DNA of 23,317 nt from Beroe ovata (GCA_946803715.1 CAMPET010000126.1:125414-148730), one strand, 5' to 3'. Positions 9,668-18,692 are shown, counted from the first letter of the stretch. Numbers and translations: made by a program. Notes: generated by a model not told the origin, from the sequence alone.

Positions 9668-10003
9668 TCATGGGATCCTAGAGCTGCTGGGGTGGTTATA
9701 GAGAGGGATGACTACAGACAAGAGAGGGGTGGCGATAAATCTTTCAGATCAGTATTAATCAAGAAAATCAAGTACAAAATGTTGAAAAGAGATTTTTCTC
9801 TTGAAGTAAACTAAAAACAAATTGTACGAAAAATGCTTTTATGGCTGTTAATAACGATTAGTCTACTTTAGTGGGTGGCATATTGTATGATTTAAAACGC
9901 CAAACTCGCGTGAATAAGACCCTGTATTAGACCTATCACATTAACTTACAGTTCAATAAAATCAGTTTTGAAGTAGCTAATCAGAATTTCAAGATCTTAT
10001 CAC

Positions 10004-10714
10004 CTAAGACAACCTCTTGTAGCACGAAAAACACTTCTCATGTTCCCTTGTGTCCTGCAGATGTAAGTTACCCTTCCTATCCAGAAACCTAGCATAAAAC
10101 AGCTCCTTTACCACGGTATAGTTACACTTATCCCGGAAAACTATGCCCGAATAAGCTCCGGTCACGATGTTGATCGCCAGTTCACACCCCTTCTCCCTCC
10201 CCACAACCTCAGCTTGCTTCACCAACTCAGTCCCCAACCCCTTCACCCTACTTTCCCGAGCTGTACACAGCCCCATGTCACTCAGCAGTTTCTGACAGTT
10301 GAACTCCTCGAAAAAACCCCAAACATCGTAACCAAGCTCCTTGACCAACGCGTCGAAAACTATACAAAACTTCCTAGCTCTTCTCATGCGAAACAGACTG
10401 AATATTCGCGCTAGTGCGGGCAGAATCGCAACACTGAATCTATCTCCCCATCTCTTGCTACGATTGTCTCTGTCCACGACTTCAGTTAGCCGAACTCCAA
10501 TGATTTTACCCGTGGAATCCGTTGCCATGACACTAGACCCACCCCTTATGATGTCACTGTAGATCCCGTCAGTGAATTTGTTCCGTGTGACTTCCAGTGA
10601 GCGGCAGACCGGTTCGTCCGGATAGAAGTTGTCTGATAGGAACTGTAACACTTCCTCAATTCTGTCTGGGGGAATTACGCTGAATTGTATCCCTTCCTCT
10701 TTAAACTTTGCCAT
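10004..10714 (-). CDS. GNAT N-acetyltransferase, arylalkylamine/dopamine NAT-like
   Basis: An intact single-exon frame of 236 residues. The first ATG (10714) has A at -3 and G at +4, a strong context; stop is TAG at 10004-10006. GNAT enzymes move an acetyl group from acetyl-CoA to an amine. The N-terminal NFYPDEPVCRSL resembles the acidic FxxDEP motif of insect-type arylalkylamine N-acetyltransferases. The acetyl-CoA pyrophosphate loop is visible as RVKGLGTELV (R-x-x-G-x-G) near residue 155. The motif-B region NIVTGAYSGIVFRDKCNYTVV follows, with Ser before the alpha-4 helix and K-x-x-Y. Substrates could be biogenic amines, but family membership does not fix this. It has no introns, unlike its neighbours, and lies between modules A and B on the same strand; a retrogene origin is possible. 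I see no clear poly(A) signal. Confidence 0.85.
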   Translation of the reverse strand: MAKFKEEGIQFSVIPPDRIEEVLQFLSDNFYPDEPVCRSLEVTRNKFTDGIYSDIIRGGSSVMATDSTGKIIGVRLTEVVDRDNRSKRWGDRFSVAILPALARIFSLFRMRRARKFCIVFDALVKELGYDVWGFFEEFNCQKLLSDMGLCTARESRVKGLGTELVKQAEVVGREKGCELAINIVTGAYSGIVFRDKCNYTVVKELFYARFLDRKGNLHLQDTREHEKCFSCYKRLS

Positions 10715-10747
10715 TCTTCGGTGACAGCAAGATAACGTTACGAGCAA

Positions 10748-12916
10748 ATATAAGTTAACTACCTGTATTGAGAGAACAACGAAAATTCGCAGCTATTTTC
10801 ATATGAAATTAACCACTGGTGATTGAGTGCTGGCATAAATTGATTGCTCCACACAATGTACAGTAGAATGTTTAAACAACTCAGATCATGCCTCCAATAT
10901 TTGATATCGTGCTTGTTTCTAATTCTCAACACTGCTTGATGTACGGATTAGTCAAACAACCGATCAAATGAGCAAGTTGGATGCAGATCAATTTCTCAAG
11001 CAGAGCGATTGAAAATCTTATTGGAAGTTACATAAGTTACAACGGCAAGAATGAATTTCAAGCAGGAACATTCTCGCTCAAACTTGAACATCACAACCTG
11101 TTTCAACCTTTACCAAACAGAAGCCCCAGCCTACGGACTGATACAACCATGTAACTTTGTTTACCTGTATCATGGTGTTATGCAAATTCTCTCTAAAGCA
11201 ATAATGTCCTGCATGCTACCAAGAGTTTGATTTAGGACGCACGAATTGAAGCTGAGGTTGGAGTGAAAGCGGCAAACAACTGAACATGTACGCACGTGAA
11301 ACATGTGCGCGCGTCGCCACTTGCGCGAGGAGGGCATATTCCATGTTGTTGGGCTATCGCAGCTAAATAACTTCAGGAGATGTTTTTCGTGACATGTGGC
11401 GAGCCGCGCCGCATATTTCAGCATTACATGCGTGCGCGCGTTTGCAACTTCCTCCCATGAATTCAGTCAATTCCCGTATATCTTGAAACCGTGCTTGATG
11501 TCGTTCATAATTCCTCAAAAATTATGTTTGGTGGTCCGGCTTGAGTGCTTGTTGATCAAGTCGTGACTTACTGGAATGTCTCTATACCATTTGCTGTATA
11601 ATAATACTCCGCCGGATCGTCATTTTGACACGTTTATGTGCATTGCTGCAAATATCGACATAAATGAGCCTCAAAAGAAATGTTATTACAACTAAATCCC
11701 ATCAAATTCGATTTTCTAACCGAATTCAGCTATAATTCGCATGTATCGTGTAATCATCGAACTACGAAGACATTATCAAGTAATTCCCTAGCTACTGGTA
11801 GAACTTTATAGATGCCATGTTGATAAGGTAGGTAATTGTATATTGACACTACTACTAGCGTCTGTGCCTTGGAACGATTGTTGCCGCCAATTAAGATTTC
11901 AGGTAAAGATATTTTTGACACCTTTAACAAACTGTATGCACGGTATGTGTGACGTGAGATGTGATGTCTAGGTTCAACCGACATATTGTAGGGCAAGGCA
12001 CCTAAACGAATGCTTCTTCAGACTTCAGGTGAGTTTTATCCAGGGTTCTCGTCTTCATTTTGCCCAAATATGCATTNACTAGTTGCAGTGAATTGTAAAT
12101 GATTCTGGGTGCTGGATACTTGCCAAAATCTAGAAGTACCATGAAATTACGAATCCGATTTCGCATAAATAATGATTTGACGCGAGACCACGTTTCACTC
12201 CAATTAAATTCAGGAACTTGATACTTCTGAAGGGGGAAAGGCCCACAAAAATGAACATCGAAACGAAGAAATGACACAATCACCATCGGTCACTCCTGTG
12301 ATAGACAAGTAACTAATCCATCGCATATTTGATAATGTGTCTCTCGAATTAGTAGCTATAGCAAACACACAAACACATGACACAGAAACAACAGCAGTAT
12401 ACATAGCAGTACCGGTGTTACTATAACTGTGTGGTAGAGTGGCGGTTACCATGGATACCGCTATTTATGACAATTACCCGACAGTTAACCGATGCTAGGT
12501 CTGTTGTGTGTTACCATTGTATTCGGATATTTCATTGGGCGCGCGCGAGGGGAAGTAGAATTTTCTGTTTTAATCTCACTCCTTGTATTGCATCGCGAAG
12601 TTCGTTGTTCGATATTTTGGACCAATTAATTTTGCTGTTTCTATGAAATTTGTGAAATTCCTTTGAAATCAAATCTTGAATCTTGTACGGCATTTATCTA
12701 TTTACACCTGTTTCCACACACTTCAATAAGTGATGCGATAGAGCTTCAAAAAACCTCAATTAGTCAACATGTGATATTGAACAAAAGTGTAGGACTTCGC
12801 TACACTACTGCAAGTGTTAACAAGTAGTTGGAATGTCGCTTACACACAACATATTATTCTACAGCATATAATTCCAGTAGGGATTCCTACAGAGTGGAAT
12901 TCATCATGCGAGCACC
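10748..12916. other. Spacer between GNAT gene and TGTACA minisatellite
   Basis: No firm gene. A CpG-rich patch with E-box-like sites (11280-11440, with GTGCGCGC and TGCGTGCGCGCG) may be a promoter, possibly of the acetyltransferase, about 0.6 kb upstream. A 94-codon minus frame at 12286-12002 contains an ambiguous base (12077) and a W-x-x-x-W stretch faintly like the C-terminal part of LINE reverse transcriptases. A palindrome-like GGTTACCATGGATACC lies at 12444-12459. None is strong enough for a gene call. Confidence 0.4.
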
Positions 12917-13205
12917 GTGTACAGTGTTGCTACATATTTTGCATTGTACCCCGTGTACAATAAACAGTGTTGCTACATATTGTACAATGTACACCGTGTA
13001 CAGTGTTGCTACATATTTTACATTAGTGTACAGTGTTGCTACATATTGTACACTACAGTGACATACAGTGTACAGTGTTGCTACATATTGTACATTACAG
13101 TGTACAGTGTTGCTACATATTGTACATTACACTGTACAGTGTACAGTGTTGCTACATATTGTACAATGTACACCGTACAGTGTTTGCTACATATTGTACA
13201 CTGTA
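12917..13205. repeat. Minisatellite rich in TGTACA palindromes, 8 copies
   Basis: Eight copies of a unit with core CAGTGTTGCTACATATTGTACA, unit length about 30 to 42 bp because of variable TGTACA linkers. The linkers are self-complementary (GTGTACA and TGTACAC), so neighbouring units can pair as hairpins. Decayed TGTACA/GTACAG pieces continue to about 13333. Open frames here are a by-product of the repeat. Confidence 0.95.
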
Positions 13206-13333
13206 CACAGTGCACATTGTACAGTAAAAGTGTACATTTTACAGTACACAGTGTACAGTAGACTGGAGTGATTCGTCACCTGAATAGGTACTGTTTACAG
13301 AGGCACAGCGCCCCTGTACAGTGTACAGTATTG

Positions 13334-14188
13334 TGGAGAATACTGAGCCAATTATACAGCAAGCGATAACTGTTCTGGATTAGGATTAGAGTCCGAATGT
13401 GACAGATTCTTCACATAGTATCCTCATTTTAGTGATTATAGTGTAAACAAACATGTGTGAATAGCTGTAGTGATGATAAACAGAGACAGACTGTACACTA
13501 TACACTATACAGTAAACAGAGTATACATGCGAAATCCAACAAAGCATTGAACAGGAATCAGGGCACACTCAGGGTTTTTTGATTGAGAACAAAAGCCACC
13601 TTTCATGTTAGTTCAAACCATTGAATGACGTATTTTCCTATGAAATTTTTTTTACTTTTCTATTACGATAATCAAGCATAATCTATTTGTATCAAGTACT
13701 ATGTGATTTATCTATAGCAATAAAGCGTATAGCAGCAAGCAAAGCAGCAACAGCAGGTGGTTTAAAAACAGCGTCTTCAAGCAGCAAATGATCGCAGCAA
13801 AGACGGTCAAACCCATGTGCTCTTGAGTAACAAGATATGGGGCTGAATTTCATCACTGATTTTGATGGAGAAAATTGAATTAGATTCGAATTAAGCAGTG
13901 AAAACCATGGGTAGGTTAATGGAATGAACAATAATTAGTGCACATGCAGATTAGACTATCAGTGCACATGCTGTTTATACCATGATTCAGAATCCTGTTA
14001 TCCATGGCACAGCTCTTCATTCTTCACGCTGACAATTATATACTCTGCGTGATTACCAAATATCCATATGCTTTTGCTGATACTACTACTACTTCTTCAA
14101 ATCAATGGATTCCAATGATAATTTCAAATATCGCACAATTCTCAATATTGAGATCATGATTCATCAATCATCACTATTTCCATTTTTC
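13334..14188. other. AT-rich spacer, no supported gene
   Basis: Simple CACTATA and AGCAGCAA-type low-complexity bits (13493-13512, 13725-13800) are present. Open frames under 80 codons lack any recognisable pattern. Confidence 0.4.
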
Positions 14189-14380
14189 CTAGACAACAAT
14201 CATGTCAGCAGTATTTTGTACCATGCATCTATCTATTATCAGATGTACAGGTACCTCTTCATCACTGAGAACTATCTCAGAGGTGTTTACAGCATCTACC
14301 TTCCCAGTCAAGTGTGCTGTATCCATGTTTAGTGCACCCAAGTTACACAAAATCAGTGATATGTTCTTCAGGGTTATGCC
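14189..14380 (-). other. Open stretch of 63 codons ending in TAG, possible exon
   Basis: Lies 118 bases downstream of module A. The frame is open from just after a TAG at 14381-14383 to TAG 14189-14191, and is rich in Val, Asp, Glu and Thr (for example SEIVLSDEEVPVHLIIDRC). An AAG| acceptor near 14371 would continue phase 0 from module A. The composition looks coding, but it does not match the anoctamin linker or first transmembrane segment. The plus strand is also open here. Unrecognised. Confidence 0.25.
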
Positions 14381-14498
14381 CTATTTTCGGTTGAATCATG
14401 ATATGTATGTTGGAAGTACAATAACTCCACAGTTGGAGAATAGTTTGGTAACCTGCCTACTCAAAGATTGCAACAAAATACTTTATTCGGTTTCTAAC

Positions 14499-14593
14499 CT
14501 TTTTCAGTGGCATTGAGAGCCTTGCTTCCTCTGCGATTCTCTCAATAAACCCTGTTGACAGCTTAATTGCCACTGCCATGTGCGTTTCATCAA
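14499..14593 (-). CDS. Anoctamin-like dimerization domain, module A, last exon
   Basis: The acceptor TATTTCAG| (14594-14596) supplies TT, completing GTT (Val) with the G left by the exon at 14798-15001. Thirty-one codons follow: THMAVAIKL strand, then helix FIERIAEEARLSMPLKK, an excellent match to the end of anoctamin dimer domains and to module B (THVVVSS and QLAQDVQLAMPL). It ends at AAG|GTTAGA in phase 0. The exon is too short to show as a long open frame and was found by splice logic. Confidence 0.8.
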
Positions 14594-14797
14594 CTGAAAT
14601 AGCTATACTTACATAGCTACATAACAGGTTATAATGTACAAGACTCGCTGTAAATCAGCGAAATTTGAAACACTGCTTGGCACTTTCATAGTATGAGTTA
14701 AGGAAAGAGGAAAATCACTACAGTAGGTACAAACCTTCTTTTTACTGAATACAATATCCATTTTTCTCAATGCTCACCCAATATCCGTATTGCTCAC

Positions 14798-15001
14798 CTA
14801 AAGGGTGCTCTTCAACAAATGCACCAGGATCCATTTCCTTTATGCAACCTTGAAACTGTTCCCTCACTTCTTGGAACTCGCTACCATCATCCTTCTTGTG
14901 GACCAATACTAGCTGAATCCTTGTGCTGTATTCATATTCATGTGTTATGTGAATGCATTTTGAAGTACAACACAATGAGGGGTTGTAATTTGTATAAATA
15001 A
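14798..15001 (-). CDS. Anoctamin-like dimerization domain, module A, middle exon
   Basis: Strand RIQLVLVHKKDD and helix EFQEVREQFQGCIKEMDPGAF form the first half of the domain. The exon ends at TTAG|GTGAGC (phase 1), joining exactly to 14593. The 5' boundary is uncertain. Acceptor TTATTCAG| at 15002-15004 enters in phase 1 and fits the candidate first exon at 15518-15551; a nearer acceptor TACAG| would start the exon at 14933 in phase 2. There is no in-frame ATG. Reading past the donor gives 18 more codons and a stop, taken as intron. Confidence 0.65.
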
Positions 15002-15100
15002 CTGAATAACTTGAAAACCCACCAGGGGCGCTACTGAGTATCAGAATGTTCTGTAAAACTTATTTTGAGTGAGTGGCGAGTGCTTAGACTTGTGTAGAAC

Positions 15101-15235
15101 CAAATGCAACAACTCAGAAATGACTATCGACAGGGACAAACATCTCCTGTCGTAGCCATAGCAACACACAATTTACTTTTTAGCTCAAACTTGCAACGTG
15201 CATTTCGTTACTAAGATGCAAACAGAATTTGCAGA
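15101..15235. repeat. Diverged duplication copy 1 with X-box-like site
   Basis: Starts CAAATGCAACAACTCAGAAA and pairs with 15351-15486 at a spacing of 250 bases. It contains GTAGCCATAGCAAC at 15152-15165, which fits the RFX X-box pattern (GTNRCC, spacer, RGYAAC). It sits in the likely first intron, or promoter, of module A. Confidence 0.75.
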
Positions 15236-15350
15236 CTAAGGGGACCTGTTCAGAGTGCCTGTGCTGAATACCAAAAAGTGATGTGAGTGGAGATAGCTTA
15301 GACATCTGCAAACCACCCATCTGCTCACCCACCTCAAAATATCCACAAAA

Positions 15351-15486
15351 CAAATGCACCGACTCAGAAATGACCATCTCAGAAATGACACACACAATCA
15401 TCTGTTCTTGCAACCATAGCAATGCGCATATTAGCTCAAAAACTTGCACTTGCATTTCGTAATGAAGATGTAAACTGAATTTGCAA
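15351..15486. repeat. Diverged duplication copy 2 with degenerate X-box
   Basis: Second copy of the 15101-15235 block; similarity is clear but with many changes, so the duplication is old. The equivalent X-box reads GCAACCATAGCAAT at 15410-15423, with two departures from consensus. Confidence 0.75.
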
Positions 15487-15517
15487 GTATATAATAGAGA
15501 TTAAAAATCTTACTGAC

Positions 15518-15551
15518 CTGTTAGGTATATGTCCCCGGTCCCTCTTGACAT
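15518..15551 (-). CDS. Candidate first coding exon of module A
   Basis: ATG at 15551 opens 11 codons (MSRGTGDIYLT) plus G, ending at ACAG|GTCAGT (phase 1), which joins in phase with the acceptor at 15002. Also possible: an internal exon starting at acceptor TTTCAG| near 15570. Support is only splice fit and a plausible polar N-terminus. Confidence 0.3.
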
Positions 15552-15570
15552 GACTAGGTAGAGATTGATC

Positions 15571-16249
15571 TGAAATAGACTGATAACAAACCCATTAAGT
15601 CTTAAGAAATCCTTATAAATCCACTGCGAAATGTGAAAAACATGTGAGCTTTGCTGAAATGACTCAAATAACAGATGAAACCGACCTAGTGTATCATTCA
15701 TCCTTCTTCAATCAGCTCATAGTATGTGATTGTTCAGACAATCCCTGAATGAGTTCCCTCCTTACTGAATGGACAGTAGTATTAAGTAAATGAATTAAGT
15801 TAAAAGGAATTAAGTTAATGAAATGCCATAATTCATCGCATCATTCATGAATTATGGAAATTTATGACAGAGGTTTTGATCAATAATATTTTGATCAATA
15901 ATAGATTTATGATCCATAGATACATGATCCATAGATACATGAATCAACATGAATCACCATGAATCAAAAAATGTTGAAATAACATCAACACTCTTTGTCA
16001 GGATCAATGACAGTAACAAAATAAATGTCAGTCACTAATTAAATGAATGGCTGAGTATTGGCCTTGGCCGCAATTTTACATAACTATTTTCTCTGTTCCA
16101 TCTCTGATCTTTGTATGAACAATATCACACTTGCTTGTCTATGATAGGCCCTGGGAATTTGCATGGCTCTTGTCAAAGGGCAATGTCACACACCTGACAC
16201 CCTGCTTCGCAGCAACTAAGAAAACACACTGGCTGGTGATGGATGAGTG
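15571..16249. other. AT-rich spacer with short tandem repeats
   Basis: Runs of short repeats at 15873-15966: TTTTGATCAATAAT twice, GATCCATAGATACAT twice, and CATGAATCA three times. No gene is seen. Confidence 0.5.
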
Positions 16250-16707
16250 GATGGGCTAATAAAGACTTCAATTGAATTGAATGTTTTTGACAGAAGATCA
16301 ACTCAAATATTCAGTGCCAGGAATTAAAAACAGAATTATCACATAATTACATCGATTACTAAACCCGTAATCCAGGAAATGCTAGCAAAATCACATTATT
16401 AATCAGTCAACTCTTTCCTGGATTTCATCTGCGCAGAATTGAAACTTGCTTAATGGCTAATGCCATATGTCCAGTGTTTCTCGTGCGCACACTTATAAAA
16501 TCATTTCACTTTTCAGCCTTCGATGTGCACACGTTGCGCGCCCCTGTTCTACTCAGTGAACTGAAAAGTCGAAGAAATTGTCGGGCGATGCCAGCTGACC
16601 GCTGATGCAAGCCGCGGAGCGGCTTGCGTCAGCAATATAAGTTGTCGGGCGATGCCAGACCGCTGATGCAAGCCGCGAAGCGGCTTGCGTCAGCAAGCCG
16701 CTGAGAA
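16250..16707. repeat. Duplicated block copy 1, with two GC-rich hairpin units
   Basis: GATGGGCTAATAAAGACTTC at 16250 begins a block repeated from 16709 (offset 459). It carries two units TTGTCGGGCGATGCCAG, each followed by a 15-bp hairpin stem GCTGATGCAAGCCGC (16601-16615 with 16619-16633, and 16662-16676 with 16680-16694; loops GGA and GAA, one G-T pair each). It ends directly at the N at 16708. Confidence 0.9.
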
Positions 16708-16708
16708 N

Positions 16709-16996
16709 GATGGGCTAATAAAGACTTCAATTGAATTGAATTGAATTGAATGTTTTTGACAGAAGATCAACTCAAATATTCAGTGCCAGTGCAGGAATTC
16801 AAAACAGAATTATCACATAATTACATCGATTACTAAACCCGTAATCCTGGAAATGCTGCAGCAAAATCACACTATAACTCATTTCCTGGATTTCATCTGC
16901 GCAGAATTGTAACTTGCTTAATGCCATATGTCCATTGTCTCTTGTGCGCACACTTAAATCTTGTCGGGCGATGCCAGACCGCTGATGCAAGCCGCG
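16709..16996. repeat. Duplicated block copy 2, shortened
   Basis: Repeats copy 1 from its first base after the N, with an expanded TTGAA microsatellite (16727-16752) and several indels. Only one hairpin unit (16961-16996) is present and it lacks its right arm. It looks like another allele of copy 1 with a deletion. Confidence 0.9.
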
Positions 16997-17061
16997 CATC
17001 TGTCTAAATATTAGTTTGCACTGCACCGCGCGCGCGCAAGTGAAATTCTCGACAAAGGGTC

Positions 17062-17164
17062 TTGTAGGATTTCACCCTACCCTTGCTGGCGGGATTTTAT
17101 CCCTGGCAAGGCGTCGGGGCGGATTGAAAATCGCGCGCACCGACGGTAGGGTAAAATCCTACAA
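17062..17164. other. GC-rich palindrome with three-way-junction fold
   Basis: Outer arms 17062-17081 and 17145-17164 are 20-bp reverse complements with one mismatch. Inside are two more hairpins: CCTTGC (17081) with GCAAGG (17106), with GGGAT/ATCCC within; and CGTCGG (17112-17117) with CCGACG (17140-17145). The nested symmetry is far beyond chance. It could be a fold-back element or a structured RNA. Flanks are CpG-rich with GCGCGC runs. Confidence 0.8.
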
Positions 17165-18037
17165 CAATAAGGGTCTATCTATATCATCCGCGCGGATCTC
17201 GATCGACAAACTTAAATCATTTCAGCCTAGCTTCGACTATATCAGTATATCACAGATCAATGCGCCTTGATCAAGCGCGCGCGCTAAAAACAGCAAAACT
17301 AACCGCGACCGCTTAGTATAGCTTTTGCAGTAGTTTCATTGCGTGCGCGCCGCAAATTATTCTTGCGCTCCCCTACGAAACCTGTGCACTCAGCTGTGCG
17401 AGCCACGTACACGGGGCTGGACATCGCGCCCTACGTACAAGTAATTATAATTGTCAGCTCAATTGAGAGCGCGCATGCGCGCCACCACTTGCACTGCACC
17501 AATTCCAAACCTGACATAGACAAAATAACATATAATATTCTGGCAATGAAGCCGGGCTTTGAATTACATGGACAATTGCAATCGGACTAAAACAACATAT
17601 GCATTATATTTTTCGACTNTTTCTCAAACTCAATCACAATAAATATGAACAACGATTATGATATAAAGACTTAAGAGTTAAGTAAAAGAGGACGCCCAGC
17701 TCGAAGAGTAATGCTATCATACCGAACATCCCGAAAGAATAGATTTGCTTTTTATTCGATTTAAGTTGCAGCACGCAGAGAGGAAATTCCCAAATCAAAA
17801 CGATATGCTGCGATAGAATTCTCGTCATCAATTCCAAATATTTCGAAATCAAAATATCATATTATAGCAGTCGTTTTCTTCCATTTGGTGCGTATTTCGA
17901 ACTTGATTCTAAAACAATATAAAGATACACTCACAGCTGATCTATACGCTGAGAATGCATCGGAAAATTTGAAATGTTTTGCTTCACTCTTCCATTGATA
18001 ATAACCACATTTCCTGTCACATTTTCTCTGCGCGAAG
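17165..18037. other. Spacer and probable 3' UTR of the myosin gene
   Basis: CpG-rich to about 17480 (several GCGCGC and CATGCGCG), then AT-rich. On the minus strand AATAAA lies at 17756-17751, about 285 bases after the myosin stop, and is a plausible poly(A) signal. An ambiguous base is at 17619. Open frames here show no recognisable protein. Confidence 0.45.
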
Positions 18038-18112
18038 TCATAGCGTACCATCTCTCGATACTTGATGTGTGAGACGACAGTACGAAGCCAGGAGCTCGGT
18101 CAATAGGTAGCA
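18038..18112 (-). CDS. Myosin FERM domain, last exon (F3 C-terminal helix and stop)
   Basis: The acceptor CTCACAG| with a long CT tract enters in phase 0 after exon 18540-18692. Twenty-four codons (CYLLTELLASYCRLTHQ...) end in TGA at 18038-18040. The helix is the C-terminal alpha helix that closes the F3 (PTB/PH-like) lobe in FERM domains, so the protein ends just after the FERM domain, as in myosin X type tails. A GTACGC donor before the stop is possible but unnecessary. Confidence 0.75.
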   Translation of the reverse strand, partial: CYLLTELLASYCRLTHQVSRDGTL

Positions 18113-18243
18113 CTGTGAGAGAGAGAGGGGGGATTATGTGAGGAAACATTCCAATACTAGGAAGATACGATAAGATATTTAGCAGATATTGAGCAGTTTC
18201 GAACGAGATGCAAAGAGTGAGATGCAAAAAGTGAGGTTAGAGG

Positions 18244-18475
18244 TAAATTATCATATGCTAATAATGATATGATAATGATATGCTATGATAATGATATGCT
18301 AATAAAGGGAACTTTTTTTTGGGAACTTCAAAAAACCCGGGGGACTTTCCCAAAGTTCCCCAAAATTCCCCTTGGACCCCCCCCCTAATAAAGTAATAAA
18401 GATATACTGATAATGATATGCTAATAAAGTAATAATGATATCCTATGATAATGATATGATATGATGAATGATGAT
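18244..18475. repeat. AT-rich tandem array interrupted by homopolymer-rich insert
   Basis: Repeats of GATAATGATATGCTAATAA run through an intron of the myosin gene. At 18307-18385 they are interrupted by a sequence with T8, C9 and several GGGAACTT/AAAGTTCCC stretches. CTAATAAAG flanks it at both sides (18299-18307, 18385-18393), which could be a 9-bp target duplication but is also part of the array. Confidence 0.75.
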
Positions 18476-18539
18476 ATATTTTCTTAGTTGTTGGAGATAA
18501 GTCTGTTATTGCATCATGAAACAGTGATCTGATCTGTAC

Positions 18540-18692
18540 CTTGTGCTTATCGTAGAGCATAATACTGAGCGTTTTCTCGTTTATTTTCAGTGTAATGGAG
18601 AAAGGGTACCCTCCGAATTTGGTAATCTTGTCCAGCTCCACAGCGTCCATTATCACCTGAGATAACTTCATTGTATGGACCCCGGAATGAAA
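18540..18692 (-). CDS. Myosin FERM domain, F3 lobe exon
   Basis: Fifty-one codons in phase 0 at both ends: acceptor ACTGAG| and donor AAG|GTACAG. The beta-rich sequence includes KITKFGGYPFSITLKI and TLSIMLYDKHK. The FGGY motif before a strand matches the F3 lobe of myosin X-type FERM tails. It continues from the exon at 18783-18906 over a 90-bp intron. An alternative acceptor 13 bases upstream (TTAACAG|) would break frame. Confidence 0.8.

Noticed and set aside
12002-12286. Minus-strand frame with a LINE-like W-x-x-x-W stretch
   Set aside because: Similarity is too faint, an N interrupts it, and no reverse transcriptase core or endonuclease is nearby.
14745-14797. Extra codons after module A middle exon as part of the domain
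   Set aside because: The donor at 14797 joins in phase to 14593 and gives a far better domain; the read-through meets a stop.
17016-17270. 84-codon plus-strand frame through the palindrome
   Set aside because: Composition follows the inverted repeat rather than a protein.
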